42,037 nt of DNA from Chloroflexota bacterium (GCA_003141955.1 PLOC01000022.1:9181-51217), one strand, 5' to 3'. Counted from the first letter of the stretch, positions 9,227 through 16,483 are shown. The notes: a model not told the origin generated them from the letters alone. Translations and numbers: made by a program.

Positions 9227-9346
9227 ACCCCATTCGGGAGGTTACGTCCACGCCTCGGTGGACTCGACCGAGACTTCGCGCCGACCGCCACCTTCGCCGT
9301 TCATGGGGACGCAGCTCCGCAGGCGGTATGGGCTGCTTTGCGGTAC

Positions 9347-9390
9347 TGGTATACCACCTGTTGACAATTGCATGTCCGCGGACAACCTGT
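9347..9390. promoter_or_regulatory. Two perfect palindromes around a TTGACA box in a divergent intergenic region
   Basis: TGGTATACCA (9347-9356) and TGTCCGCGGACA (9373-9384) are perfect palindromes of 10 and 12 bp. A consensus -35 hexamer TTGACA sits between them at 9361-9366. The second palindrome fills the -35/-10 spacer, so a bound dimer would block polymerase. The expected -10 (near 9384-9389) is poor. The sites lie about 120 nt upstream of the EAL gene start on the other strand and about 390 nt upstream of the GGDEF gene. The type of regulator (GntR-like or other) is a guess. Confidence 0.5.
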
Positions 9391-9704
9391 GATCGCCACC
9401 CGAATGGGATCGAGACTGCTAGACGTCGCGAGAGCGTGATGGTCCACACCGTGGCTGCCAAGTCAATGCCCCTCGATAACGAGCGGCGCTCTGCCGGCAA
9501 TGACTTCTTTTGGGAACGGCGCACGGACACTGCGCGCCACATCATCAGTGCGTCGTCGTGGCGTCCACAACAACATCCGTCCCGCCTTCACGACCGAGGA
9601 CGGGCTCGCCCGCCGGTTGTCGATCCTCCCGACACTTCCCAAAGTGGGTGGCCCGGCTCGGCGCCAGACGAAACTTCGGGCGCCTTTCTTCGTAGAGCGC
9701 TGGC
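9391..9704. other. Gap without a supported gene
   Basis: Part of the divergent space between the EAL and GGDEF genes. Several open frames cross it on both strands, but their composition (runs of Arg/Ser, no ribosome site) looks like chance. Nothing else was recognised. Confidence 0.4.
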
Positions 9705-9724
9705 TATAGTGTGTGTGCACACTA
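9705..9724 (+). promoter_or_regulatory. Likely -10 box and inverted-repeat operator upstream of the GGDEF gene
   Basis: TATAGT at 9705-9710 is a good -10 hexamer. It overlaps an inverted repeat TAGTGTG (9707-9713), 4-nt spacer, CACACTA (9718-9724). The position, 46-65 nt upstream of the ATG at 9770, suits a promoter repressed by a dimeric regulator. A matching -35 was not found. Confidence 0.5.
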
Positions 9725-9769
9725 CGGTCTGGCATCCCGCTGGCCGCCATGCGCGCCTGGTGGCGTCTC

Positions 9770-10690
9770 ATGAATGACATCGGTATAGGCAAGCTGGACG
9801 AGGGGAGGATCGCCCGCTCCGCAGATCAACGGGCGATCGATGCCGACCAGACCGCGTCAGACGCAGGCCAGACCGTGGCGGAACGAGAAACCGACGCCGC
9901 GAGCGATCAGCTGGCTGCTGAACGGGACCAGGCGAGTACGATCAGTAGCCTTGGCACGCGCCTCCCCCGGGCGGCAACCAGTCGCCCAAGGATCCAGACG
10001 GCCGCTGAGCGCGACGCCGCCGCGGTCGCTCGCGACGAGAGGGCGCGACGCAAGGACGCTCGCGCTCAGGAGTCGGATAGTTCCATCGCTGCCTCCGACG
10101 TTTCAATGTCGGAGAAGCTCGAGGGGATCCGCGCTCGCTCCGCAGCAAGCCGCGTTCGGGCCGCGGCCGATCGAGAGATGGCCGCGCAGGATCGAGCCGA
10201 GGCCGCCGATGAACGTTCCTCTCTGGAGGCCGAGTTGAACAGCGCTCACCTGGACGACCTCACCGGAGCCTTCCACCGCGGGATGGGCACGGTCGCGCTC
10301 GCGCGTGAGATCGACCGTGCACGGCGGGCGGACAGGCAATTCGTCATAGCCTTCGTTGATATCGACGGAATGAAGCAGGTGAACGACCGGGATGGGCATG
10401 CCGCCGGCGACCATGTCTTGAAGACACTCGTCTGGACCATGCGGTCGAATCTGCGCTCCTTCGACCCGATCGTTCGTTACGGCGGCGACGAGTTCGTGTG
10501 CGGCCTTGGTGGAATCGACCTTGCTGAGGTCGAACGCCGGTTCGATAGGATCGGTCGGGCGCTCCAGAGCAACGTTGGCGTTGGGATCAGCGTTGGGCTG
10601 GCTGGGCTCGAACCGGACGACACGCTCGAGCGGCTAACCGCCAGGGCCGACGCGGCGCTTCTTGAGGCCAAGAAGAGGCGCGGCGAGTAG
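9770..10690 (+). CDS. GGDEF diguanylate cyclase with alanine-rich coiled-coil N terminus
   Basis: 306 aa from ATG 9770; an upstream GTG at 9713 is in frame but lies inside the putative operator. The first about 150 residues are a long charged helix made of degenerate repeats of the type AAERDxAAxxRDERA, a predicted coiled coil that could dimerise the enzyme. The C-terminal half is a GGDEF domain: DDLTGAFHR, FVDIDGMKQVND, then RYGGDEFVC as active site. An RSFD motif five residues before GGDEF is a canonical inhibitory (I) site, so product feedback is expected. There is no transmembrane or sensory domain. It makes c-di-GMP from GTP, opposing the EAL proteins of this window. Confidence 0.9.
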   Translation: MNDIGIGKLDEGRIARSADQRAIDADQTASDAGQTVAERETDAASDQLAAERDQASTISSLGTRLPRAATSRPRIQTAAERDAAAVARDERARRKDARAQESDSSIAASDVSMSEKLEGIRARSAASRVRAAADREMAAQDRAEAADERSSLEAELNSAHLDDLTGAFHRGMGTVALAREIDRARRADRQFVIAFVDIDGMKQVNDRDGHAAGDHVLKTLVWTMRSNLRSFDPIVRYGGDEFVCGLGGIDLAEVERRFDRIGRALQSNVGVGISVGLAGLEPDDTLERLTARADAALLEAKKRRGE

Positions 10691-11121
10691 CACGCGGGTT
10701 TTCGCGAGCTGGCGACGCGCCGTGCGTTTGGTGTTGAACGCGAGGGGCACGCATCCCAGGGACGGTCTTCGCGCCCCGGTCTCCGATCGAGTCGGCGACG
10801 GTTCCGTGGAGCGTCGGAGACTCTTACCCTGCGTTGTGGTTGAACCCATGGAGCATGTGCCCCCTCGTGGCGCCCCTGCCATCGTGGGACCGCCGACTGA
10901 TCGATCCGACGACAGGCGTCGTAGTGCCCCAGCCTTACGGCTTCAACCCGCGTTTGTATTTCGGCCTTCCGCCCGACTGGCCAGGGTCAGGGCCTCGAGC
11001 GGGACTTGAGCGGCGGCAGTCGTCTCAGGACGCACTCGAGTAGGCCGGCGCCCTCTACGGGGTGCGAATGTGCCCGGTATCACTTGAACGCCGGGATCGC
11101 TCCGTCTACATTGCCCGAGCG
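10691..11121. other. Intergenic stretch with one possible ORF remnant
   Basis: No well supported gene. A TTG-initiated plus-strand frame 10834-11043 encodes 69 residues with a protein-like middle (WDRRLIDPTTGVV, QPYGFNPRLYFGLPPDWPG), but it has no ribosome site and no recognisable family. It may be the remains of a gene. The final 60 nt are the leader of the sugar-binding protein gene. Confidence 0.35.
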
Positions 11122-12273
11122 ATGAGTCGCCTGGTGTTTCGCGGGTTCTCCCGAGCGGCCGCTGGAATGGCGCTCGTGATCGTGTTGGCAGGCTGTGGCT
11201 CGACGGTCCCAACACCCACGACCCCACCGGCTACGGCTACCGCTACCGCTGCGGCCACGACTACGCCGCTCGAGGTGGCCTCGGCGTCCGCAGTGGCATC
11301 GGCTGAGACCATCACCGGACCCGCCACGGGCGGCTTCATCGTGATCCCCAAACAGAGCAACAACCCGTACTTCGATGTTGCCTATGAGGGGGCGCAGGAT
11401 GCGGCAGGAGTTCTCGGAGGCGATGTCTCCGCGCCCCGAACGAGCGGTGGCGACCAGACGAAGCAGATGTGGATGATCCAAACGGCGACCAACCAGGGTG
11501 CGCAGGCGATCATCATCGCCCCAAACGACCCGACCGGGGATGCCCCGGCACTGCAGGCGGCTATGGCGGCGGGCGTCAAGGTCGTTGGCTTCGACTCGAG
11601 CCCGGTCCCTGGCTCCTACAACGTCTTCGTCGAACCGGTTGACACCGCGGCCATGGGCGGGACCCTGGTCCAGATGGCCTGCGACGAAGCCCCAGGCTGC
11701 ACGGGCGAGATCGCGATTCTCTCGGCGGCCCAGAACGCCACAGACCAGAACGGCTGGATCGCCGCGATGCAGACGACGCTGACGAGCTCCAAGTACGCCG
11801 GCCTGAAGCTCGATGGGGTCTACTACGGCAACGACGACCCAACGATCAGCACCCGGCAGACTCAGGCCATGCTTGCGGCCCACCCGAACCTCAAAGTGAT
11901 CGTCGCCCCTACTACCGTCGGCATCGTCGCCGCGGCGCAGGTGGTGACCGCCAAAAAGAAGACCGGCAGGGTCTTCGTTACGGGCATTGGTACACCGCAG
12001 GACATGGCAGTTTACGTCAAGTCGGGCGTGGCACCCGAGTTCGCTACTTGGAACGCGACCGACCTCGGTTACGTAGCCTACGCGGTGGCCGTGGGCCTCG
12101 TGACCGGACAGATCAAGGGCAACGTGGGCGAGACGTTCACCGTGCCGTCGGACCCGTCCCCACACGGCACTCAGCCATACACGATTGGCGCTGGCAACGT
12201 GGTCGTCCTCGGGCCTCCGTTCGTGTTCGACGCCCAGAACATCGACCAGTACATCAACCCCTTCGGCTTCTAG
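11122..12273 (+). CDS. Sugar-type ABC transporter substrate-binding lipoprotein (RhaS/LsrB-like)
   Basis: 383 aa from ATG 11122, chosen because it begins directly with a lipoprotein signal (MSRLVFRGFSRAA, lipobox VLAGC). A Thr/Ala/Pro linker follows, then a type I periplasmic binding fold (Peripla_BP_4): VIPKQSNNPYFDVAYEGAQ, ADNP-like IIIAPNDPTGDAPAL, GVKVVGFDSSP, and late GIGTPQDMAVYVKSG with WNATDLGYVAYAVA. These segments resemble rhamnose-binding RhaS and AI-2-binding LsrB. It would present a monosaccharide-like ligand to a permease. No permease or ATPase gene is near, so it either works with a distant transporter or acts as a sensor. The exact ligand cannot be read from sequence. Confidence 0.85.
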   Translation: MSRLVFRGFSRAAAGMALVIVLAGCGSTVPTPTTPPATATATAAATTTPLEVASASAVASAETITGPATGGFIVIPKQSNNPYFDVAYEGAQDAAGVLGGDVSAPRTSGGDQTKQMWMIQTATNQGAQAIIIAPNDPTGDAPALQAAMAAGVKVVGFDSSPVPGSYNVFVEPVDTAAMGGTLVQMACDEAPGCTGEIAILSAAQNATDQNGWIAAMQTTLTSSKYAGLKLDGVYYGNDDPTISTRQTQAMLAAHPNLKVIVAPTTVGIVAAAQVVTAKKKTGRVFVTGIGTPQDMAVYVKSGVAPEFATWNATDLGYVAYAVAVGLVTGQIKGNVGETFTVPSDPSPHGTQPYTIGAGNVVVLGPPFVFDAQNIDQYINPFGF

Positions 12274-12549
12274 CGCCCGCGCCGGTGAAGGGCGACGGAC
12301 GGTGCCCGGGGCTTAACCCCGTGCTACTGGGGAGGCGAGCGGCCCCGCACGAGAGCACCCGGCCGGTCACCTATCGTTCATCGCTTTGGCGCGCTCGACC
12401 GCGCTTGAGGCCGTTCGCGTCCCTCGGCGGAGCTAATGGACGCTGATTGCAGGCGCACGCACGCGCTCTCCAGAGCTTGCTACACCGACCCTGCGGATTA
12501 GCTCCACACACGTCCGGTCCGTGTCAGACTAGCGCGAGGAGGATTGCAT
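12274..12549. other. Intergenic, weak hairpin and ribosome site of the HEAT gene
   Basis: A small hairpin CGGGG-CTTAA-CCCCG (12307-12321) lies 34 nt after the binding-protein stop and may attenuate transcription. The right end carries AGGAGG (12537-12542), which fixes the TTG start at 12550. Nothing else was recognised. Confidence 0.4.
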
Positions 12550-13086
12550 TTGCCGCTGTTCGGACCGCCAAACGTCGACAAGTTCAAGGCCAAGGGAGAT
12601 GCGCCGGGGCTGCGCAAGGCGCTGGAGTATCAGAACCACTGGCGGGTGCGCCGGGACGCTGCCGAGGCTCTGGGCAAGATCGGCGATATCGGCGCCGTCG
12701 CGCCCCTCGCAGCCGCTCTGAAAGATGACACCTCGAGCGTGCGCCAAGCTGCCGCCGAGGCTCTGGGCAAGATCGGCGATACCAGCGCCGTCGCGCCCCT
12801 CATCGCCGTCCTCAAAGATGCGAGTACCGGCGTGCGCCGGGCTGCCGCGGACGCTCTCGGCCAGATTGGGGATCCGCGCGCCCTCGAGCCCCTCGCAGCC
12901 GCTCTGGAGGATGCGAGCTGGAGCGTGCGCGAGGCTGTCGCCGAGGCGCTGGGCCACATTCCCGACCCCCGCGCTGTCGAGTCCCTCAGCGCCGCCATGA
13001 GAGACCGGGACTTGAACGTGCGCCAAGCTGCTACCGAATCGCTCGCGGCGCTTGGAGAGACCAAGTCATCAGCCAGAGAACAGTGA
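12550..13086 (+). CDS. HEAT-repeat (PBS-lyase type) protein
   Basis: 178 aa. The TTG at 12550 is preferred over the TTG at 12544 because AGGAGG ends 7 nt before it. After a short LFGPPNVDKF start, five 31-residue HEAT-like repeats run to the C terminus, each with the pattern VRxAAAEALGxIGDxxAVxPLxxALxD. Repeats 1 and 2 (about residues 33-94) are nearly identical to each other. The solenoid has no catalytic domain. Proteins of this type serve as protein-protein scaffolds or assist chromophore/cofactor enzymes; no partner is visible here. It is probably cytosolic. Confidence 0.85.
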   Translation: MPLFGPPNVDKFKAKGDAPGLRKALEYQNHWRVRRDAAEALGKIGDIGAVAPLAAALKDDTSSVRQAAAEALGKIGDTSAVAPLIAVLKDASTGVRRAAADALGQIGDPRALEPLAAALEDASWSVREAVAEALGHIPDPRAVESLSAAMRDRDLNVRQAATESLAALGETKSSAREQ

Positions 13087-13265
13087 AGGCCACCAGAGAA
13101 CGGCATGGAATAGGCCCAGGCCGAGCGGCTGTGAGTGAGAACCAGGGTTAGCTCCATCCGCACTTCGCAGCGCGCCGCCGGTGGGCCACGACGAACGGAC
13201 CGCTCATGCGGCAGGACTCGAGCACAGAGAAGGCCGCCGGACCTCGCTACTGCGAGTTGCGGCGG

Positions 13266-13463
13266 TCAGTCGACTTTGGCGAACAGGCTGAAGAGACCGT
13301 TCAGCTCCTTCTCCGTCAGGCCGAGGTCATAGTCGATGAGGAGCAATTGGACCTCGATTTGCTCCACCTCCGCGCGCGAAGGGGAGGCGTTCGACACCCG
13401 TACTGCGATGGTGTGGGCCAGCCCTTCCAGCACGTCCTCAATGGCGTAGCGGCGACCCGCCAC
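13266..13463 (-). CDS. Small acidic protein, unknown (65 aa)
   Basis: A GTG-initiated minus-strand frame of 65 codons with balanced composition: RRYAIEDVLEGLAHTIAVRV, then EVEQIEVQLLLIDYDLGL and TEKELNGLFSLFAKVD. It looks like an amphipathic helical protein. No family or strong ribosome site is seen (an AGAGG lies about 20 nt upstream). It is convergent with the HEAT gene. Confidence 0.5.
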   Translation of the reverse strand: MAGRRYAIEDVLEGLAHTIAVRVSNASPSRAEVEQIEVQLLLIDYDLGLTEKELNGLFSLFAKVD

Positions 13464-13688
13464 GCGGCAAAGCTATGCCTCTAGCCGCCATCCTGCTGCG
13501 CACCCACTCGCTGGCGATGCCGAACGCCCGGTCCGCCGCTCATAGCCGGCGAAGTTCGGCGACCGCGTGATAGGTTAGACGCACACATCAGCACCAACGA
13601 GGCTGCGTAGCCACGGGCCCTCCTGCGTCAGGTTCTCGAGGGCCTGGGGATGTCCGAGGAGGTGCCGTGAGAGTCGGCGGGATTACGC

Positions 13689-14594
13689 GTGGCTGATAAT
13701 GCGTCTAGTGGCCCGGGGCCGGTGAACGAGGCAAGCGGAGAGGTTCTACTGTCCTCTCCAAGCGGCTCCCCACTCGAGTTCCAGCTGGCGTCGGGACGCC
13801 TGCACGCCGAGCGCTTCGGCGGGCAAGTGGGCCTGCCGGTGATCTGCATACCCGGCCTGTCGGCGAACCTGAGGGGCTTCGACTTCATCGCCGAGCGCAT
13901 CGCGGGCGAGGCGCGCCCCGTCGTTACGCTCGATCTGCGAGGTCGGGGCCACAGCGATGTCACCGAATCCGGCACATACGGGTGGGTGAGCCACGCGAGG
14001 AACGTGCTCGGTGTCGCGGATGCTCTCGGTGCCACGCACTTCGCCGTCATCGGGCAGTCGATGGGCGCGTTCGTGGCGATGGAGATCGCCCGCCTCGCGC
14101 CCGAACGGCTGAGTGCCGCTGTCCTCATCGATGCGTGCGGCGAGCCCGACCCGGCCGCAGTGCCCCTCATCCGTGCCGCGGTCGAGCGGCTGGGCACGGT
14201 CTATCCGTCCCTGGAGGCGTACCTGGCGCTTGTGCAGCGCCTCGGGACGATCCGACCCTGGAGTCCCTACTGGGAGCGCTACTTCGCCTACGAGCTGGCT
14301 CCCGTCGATGGGGGCGTCCGCGCCCGCAGTGATCGGGACGCCGTCCTCGAAGATGCGACCTACGGGGAGGAGCACGACCCACGGGCCCTCTGGCGCTGTC
14401 TCACGATGCCCGTCCTCCTGCTGCGCGCGACCCAGCCGCTCGTCGAAGGGGCGGGGTTCATCGTGCCCCCGGCCGAGCGCGACAATTTCCTCGCCCAGGT
14501 CCCGTCGGCACGCCTGGTCGAGATCGACGCCAATCACTACGGGATAAACACACATCCCGAGGCGAGCCAGGCCATCGCCGATTTCCTGGGCTGA
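13689..14594 (+). CDS. Alpha/beta-hydrolase fold enzyme
   Basis: 301 aa from GTG 13689. Typical alpha/beta-hydrolase order: oxyanion-side VICIPGLSAN (51-60), LDLRGRGHSD (81-90), nucleophile elbow GQSMGA with Ser124, and the catalytic His283 in DANHYGINTHP near the C terminus. The usual acid position after strand 6 reads LLLRATQPLVEG, where Asp is replaced, so the acid may be supplied by Glu253 or elsewhere. There is no signal peptide, so it is cytosolic. Candidate substrates (esters, lactones, epoxides) cannot be distinguished. It is convergent with the SLOG/TIR operon, about 240 nt away. Confidence 0.85.
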   Translation: MADNASSGPGPVNEASGEVLLSSPSGSPLEFQLASGRLHAERFGGQVGLPVICIPGLSANLRGFDFIAERIAGEARPVVTLDLRGRGHSDVTESGTYGWVSHARNVLGVADALGATHFAVIGQSMGAFVAMEIARLAPERLSAAVLIDACGEPDPAAVPLIRAAVERLGTVYPSLEAYLALVQRLGTIRPWSPYWERYFAYELAPVDGGVRARSDRDAVLEDATYGEEHDPRALWRCLTMPVLLLRATQPLVEGAGFIVPPAERDNFLAQVPSARLVEIDANHYGINTHPEASQAIADFLG

Positions 14595-14836
14595 TCCGCC
14601 GGCGGCCGGCGTGAGGACAACTGCCCGAGGCAGACAGTAGCCTGGCCGAAGAGTGGCACGCTCAGACGGGATGAGGGGTACTCCGCAACGAACGTCCCGG
14701 CCGGTTCACGATCCCGCGCTCGTGCCGATCGTGGCCGACGGCACGAGCGGCGACAGCCTCGGGGCGATGCTGTTGGCGCGCGAGGCGGTTGAGCTTATCG
14801 AGCAAGCCGATCAAGAAGGCGACAAGACAGCGAGCC

Positions 14837-15508
14837 TCACGCCGGGCGCATAGCCACGAGTCGGAGTGACGCGTCAACGACGGCTGGATAGAGTCGCGAG
14901 GTGCGCAGCGACTCGGCCAACGACTCCGGCAGGTCGCCTACCGACGAGAAGCCGGCGGCAGCTCCTCCGGGTCCAGACATACAGAAGATTGTGGACCGGG
15001 GCAGCAGGTCTCGGGCGAGCACGTATTCGAGGGTGGTGCCTTCCTCCATACCGCCGACGAAGAAGGCGGCCACAGGCTTGGCCTCATAGAGCATTGCTAT
15101 GCGCATGACTTCCAGGCTGGCTAGGCGCTCGAGGCCGCGCTCAGGAGAGTCGCCGGGCACCGCTTCGGTCCACCGAATCGTCCCGTAACCTTCGCGCTCG
15201 AGGCGCAGCGTCTCATCTGTCACCAGCGAGGCGAACAGCCGGGACTGGTAGATCGTCACTCGACTCGGGTCCCGGGTTGAGCACTCCGCGGCCACCATCA
15301 GGATGAGAGGGGAGATCGTGGGATGGCCCCCGAAAACAAGGCGACCGCCACCAGTCAGAACGCCTCGGGCAATGGCCACGACGGCATCGGCAACGTCGCC
15401 AGGGCGGGCCTCCCCGTATTGCGTCGCCCTGTCCACGGACGGGATGCTGGCCGATAAGAAGATGAACCGACCGGCGAGATCGAGTGGCTGGATCGCGAGC
15501 CTAGTCAT
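14837..15508 (-). CDS. SLOG-domain protein, last gene of a TIR operon
   Basis: A 223-aa single-domain Rossmann-like protein. Seen: a first strand FIFLSASIPS (16-24), GGRLVFGGHPTISPL (54-68), VTIYQSRLF (84-92), IRWTEAVPGD (111-120), VAAFFVGGMEEGTTLEY (146-162) and MSGPGGAAAGF (177-187). This pattern fits the SLOG superfamily, whose members bind or process nucleotides such as cyclic ADP-ribose isomers (ThsA of Thoeris) or act as nucleosidases (LOG). The GGMEEGTTLE segment resembles the LOG catalytic PGGxGTxxE motif, so enzymatic activity is possible. There is no SIR2, Macro or membrane effector domain. Its ATG overlaps the stop of the preceding gene (ATGA, 15505-15508), so it is co-translated with the 83-aa protein and, upstream of that, the TIR protein. 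Confidence 0.75.
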   Translation of the reverse strand: MTRLAIQPLDLAGRFIFLSASIPSVDRATQYGEARPGDVADAVVAIARGVLTGGGRLVFGGHPTISPLILMVAAECSTRDPSRVTIYQSRLFASLVTDETLRLEREGYGTIRWTEAVPGDSPERGLERLASLEVMRIAMLYEAKPVAAFFVGGMEEGTTLEYVLARDLLPRSTIFCMSGPGGAAAGFSSVGDLPESLAESLRTSRLYPAVVDASLRLVAMRPA

Positions 15509-15756
15509 GGCGTTTCCAGTGCCGCGGTGACTGCTTGTATCAGCGTCGTTGACAGACCGCGGTCGGCCGCAATCCAGGCTAGCAGGTCACCAGGGGCCGG
15601 GTCGAGATCGGCGCTTTCATGCACCAGGTGACCATGCGGGACGGCGCCTCCCTCCGCAAGCCCCCACCGCGACTTGAGTCTTGCGCGAACGGCTGCGAAC
15701 ACCTGCCGCGCCCATGAGTCCGAGCCTTGGCGGATGGCGACGACGGTGGACGCCAT
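15505..15756 (-). CDS. 83-aa unknown protein between TIR and SLOG genes
   Basis: ATG at 15756, TGA at 15507-15505. It begins 2 nt after the stop of the TIR gene and overlaps the SLOG start by 4 nt, so it is the middle cistron of a compact operon. Sequence features: MASTVVAIRQGSDSWARQVF, a basic RARLKSRWGL helix, a His-containing VPHGHLVHESADLDP segment, then LLAWIAADRGLS and a C-terminal helix. There is no membrane segment or known motif. Its size and position recall small effector-associated or adaptor domains found in conflict systems, or it could be a regulator of the SLOG protein. No family was recognised; the function is left open. Confidence 0.75.
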   Translation of the reverse strand: MASTVVAIRQGSDSWARQVFAAVRARLKSRWGLAEGGAVPHGHLVHESADLDPAPGDLLAWIAADRGLSTTLIQAVTAALETP

Positions 15757-15758
15757 CG

Positions 15759-16148
15759 CTACTGAGAGAGCAACTTCTTGAGGTTGTCCCAGTCCCATCG
15801 GTAGGTTCGGCCGCCGTCCGGAACGGCCCAATCTTCCGAGCCGTCTCGGTACCCGATGATCTGGAACTTGCGCTTTCCTAGCTCGTTCGCCATCTTGACT
15901 TCCTCGCGGACCCCGGGAGCGGATCGCGTCTTGGGGCCGAGCATCACGATGAAGACGTCGGCGCGGTTGATGGCAGCCCGAGCCTTCGCTTCCCACTCCC
16001 GCTGGGGCTGCGCCTCCTTGAGGGACCCGTCGGTCACCTCGAACGGGGAGCCCGGATGCTCCGCCTGTCCGATGATGAAGGCCTTGAGTGCCCGGTCATT
16101 GTCGAAGTCGAAGCTGACAAACACCCGAGTCTTGGCCATCCCTCGCAC
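15759..16148 (-). CDS. ThsB-like TIR protein (DUF1863/MTH538 type)
   Basis: 129 aa from GTG 16148, or 126 aa from ATG 16139; both lie near purine-rich sequence. It is a stand-alone TIR-like fold: first strand TRVFVSFDFDNDRALK (7-22), FEVTDGSLKEA (36-46), W52 and a helix, then INRADVFIVMLGPKT (60-74) and GVREEVKMANELGK (79-92) with the candidate NAD-cleaving Glu at 82-83, and later QIIGYRDGS. This is the pattern of the DUF1863 TIR-like family, which includes the Thoeris sensor ThsB that makes a cyclic ADP-ribose signal after phage infection. It is the first gene of a three-gene operon with the 83-aa and SLOG genes, which suggests signal production here and signal reception or execution by SLOG. 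Confidence 0.85.
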   Translation of the reverse strand: MRGMAKTRVFVSFDFDNDRALKAFIIGQAEHPGSPFEVTDGSLKEAQPQREWEAKARAAINRADVFIVMLGPKTRSAPGVREEVKMANELGKRKFQIIGYRDGSEDWAVPDGGRTYRWDWDNLKKLLSQ

Positions 16149-16181
16149 CCATCCCCGTGCTTGTCCGGTTGGGCATGGTCC

Positions 16182-16224
16182 TCTGATTGGGAAGCAGACA
16201 CTCTGCCAGCTGAGTTACTCCCGC
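16182..16224 (-). pseudogene. 5' half of a tRNA-Gly(CCC) gene
   Basis: On the minus strand the sequence starts GCGGGAG (acceptor), TA, ACTC/GAGT D-stem around AGCTGGCA, G26, then TCTGC-TTCCCAA-TCAGA as anticodon arm. The anticodon is CCC, and the closing pair is a C/T mismatch. After position 43 the tRNA pattern stops: no variable loop, no TTC-containing T-arm and no CTCCCGC 3' acceptor follow within the next 60 nt. Instead the TIR gene begins 33-43 nt downstream. This is a truncated tRNA gene, perhaps a scar of site-specific integration or recombination. Confidence 0.7.
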
Positions 16225-16238
16225 TCGGAGTAGCGACA

Positions 16239-16244
16239 GTTATA
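16239..16244 (-). promoter_or_regulatory. Probable -10 box of the tRNA-Gly fragment, driving the TIR operon
   Basis: TATAAC on the minus strand, within GATATAACTG, lies 14 nt upstream of the tRNA 5' end, the normal place for a tRNA promoter. A weak -35 (TTCGCC) lies 19 nt further up. Since the tRNA is cut off, transcripts from here would run straight into the TIR, 83-aa and SLOG genes. Confidence 0.5.
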
Positions 16245-16303
16245 TCAGATCAGGCTTTATGGGGGCGAAGGCCAACACGATCACCCTCTATGAAAAGGAG
16301 CCC

Positions 16304-16483
16304 GCTGGCTCGGTCGACCTGTCGCCCGTGCTGCGGGCGATGGGCGTCCCGCCCGGGGAGAGGATGGGCGCGCTGCGCTTCAGCCTGGGGCGCGGAACGA
16401 CCGAGGCCGAGATCCGCGACGTGGCAGAGCGTCTGATCCGAGTCGCCGAGACCATGCCGGCCGTTCCGGCTCCGATCGCCTGA
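16304..16483 (+). pseudogene. C-terminal remnant of a cysteine desulfurase (NifS/IscS type)
   Basis: The plus-strand frame contains AGSVDLSPVLRAMGVPPG, then MGALRFSLGRGTTEAEI and RDVAERLIRVAETM. This is the characteristic C-terminal end of NifS/IscS-like cysteine desulfurases (xxVLxAMG, LRxSLGxxTTEAEID). An open frame from ATG 16259 covers it, but the PLP-binding and cysteine-loop regions (over 300 residues) are absent. It lies head to head with the truncated tRNA, 80 nt away. It cannot be functional. Confidence 0.75.

Noticed and set aside
9463-9792. 109-aa minus-strand ORF in the EAL/GGDEF intergenic region
   Set aside because: Arg/Ser/Pro-rich random composition without a start signal. 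It also overlaps the GGDEF start.
14653-14853. 66-aa plus-strand ORF between the hydrolase and SLOG genes
   Set aside because: No ribosome site, overlaps the SLOG 3' end, and the composition is not clearly protein-like.
16177-16250. Considered as an intact tRNA gene
   Set aside because: No T-arm or 3' acceptor strand follows the anticodon arm, so only the 5' half is supported.
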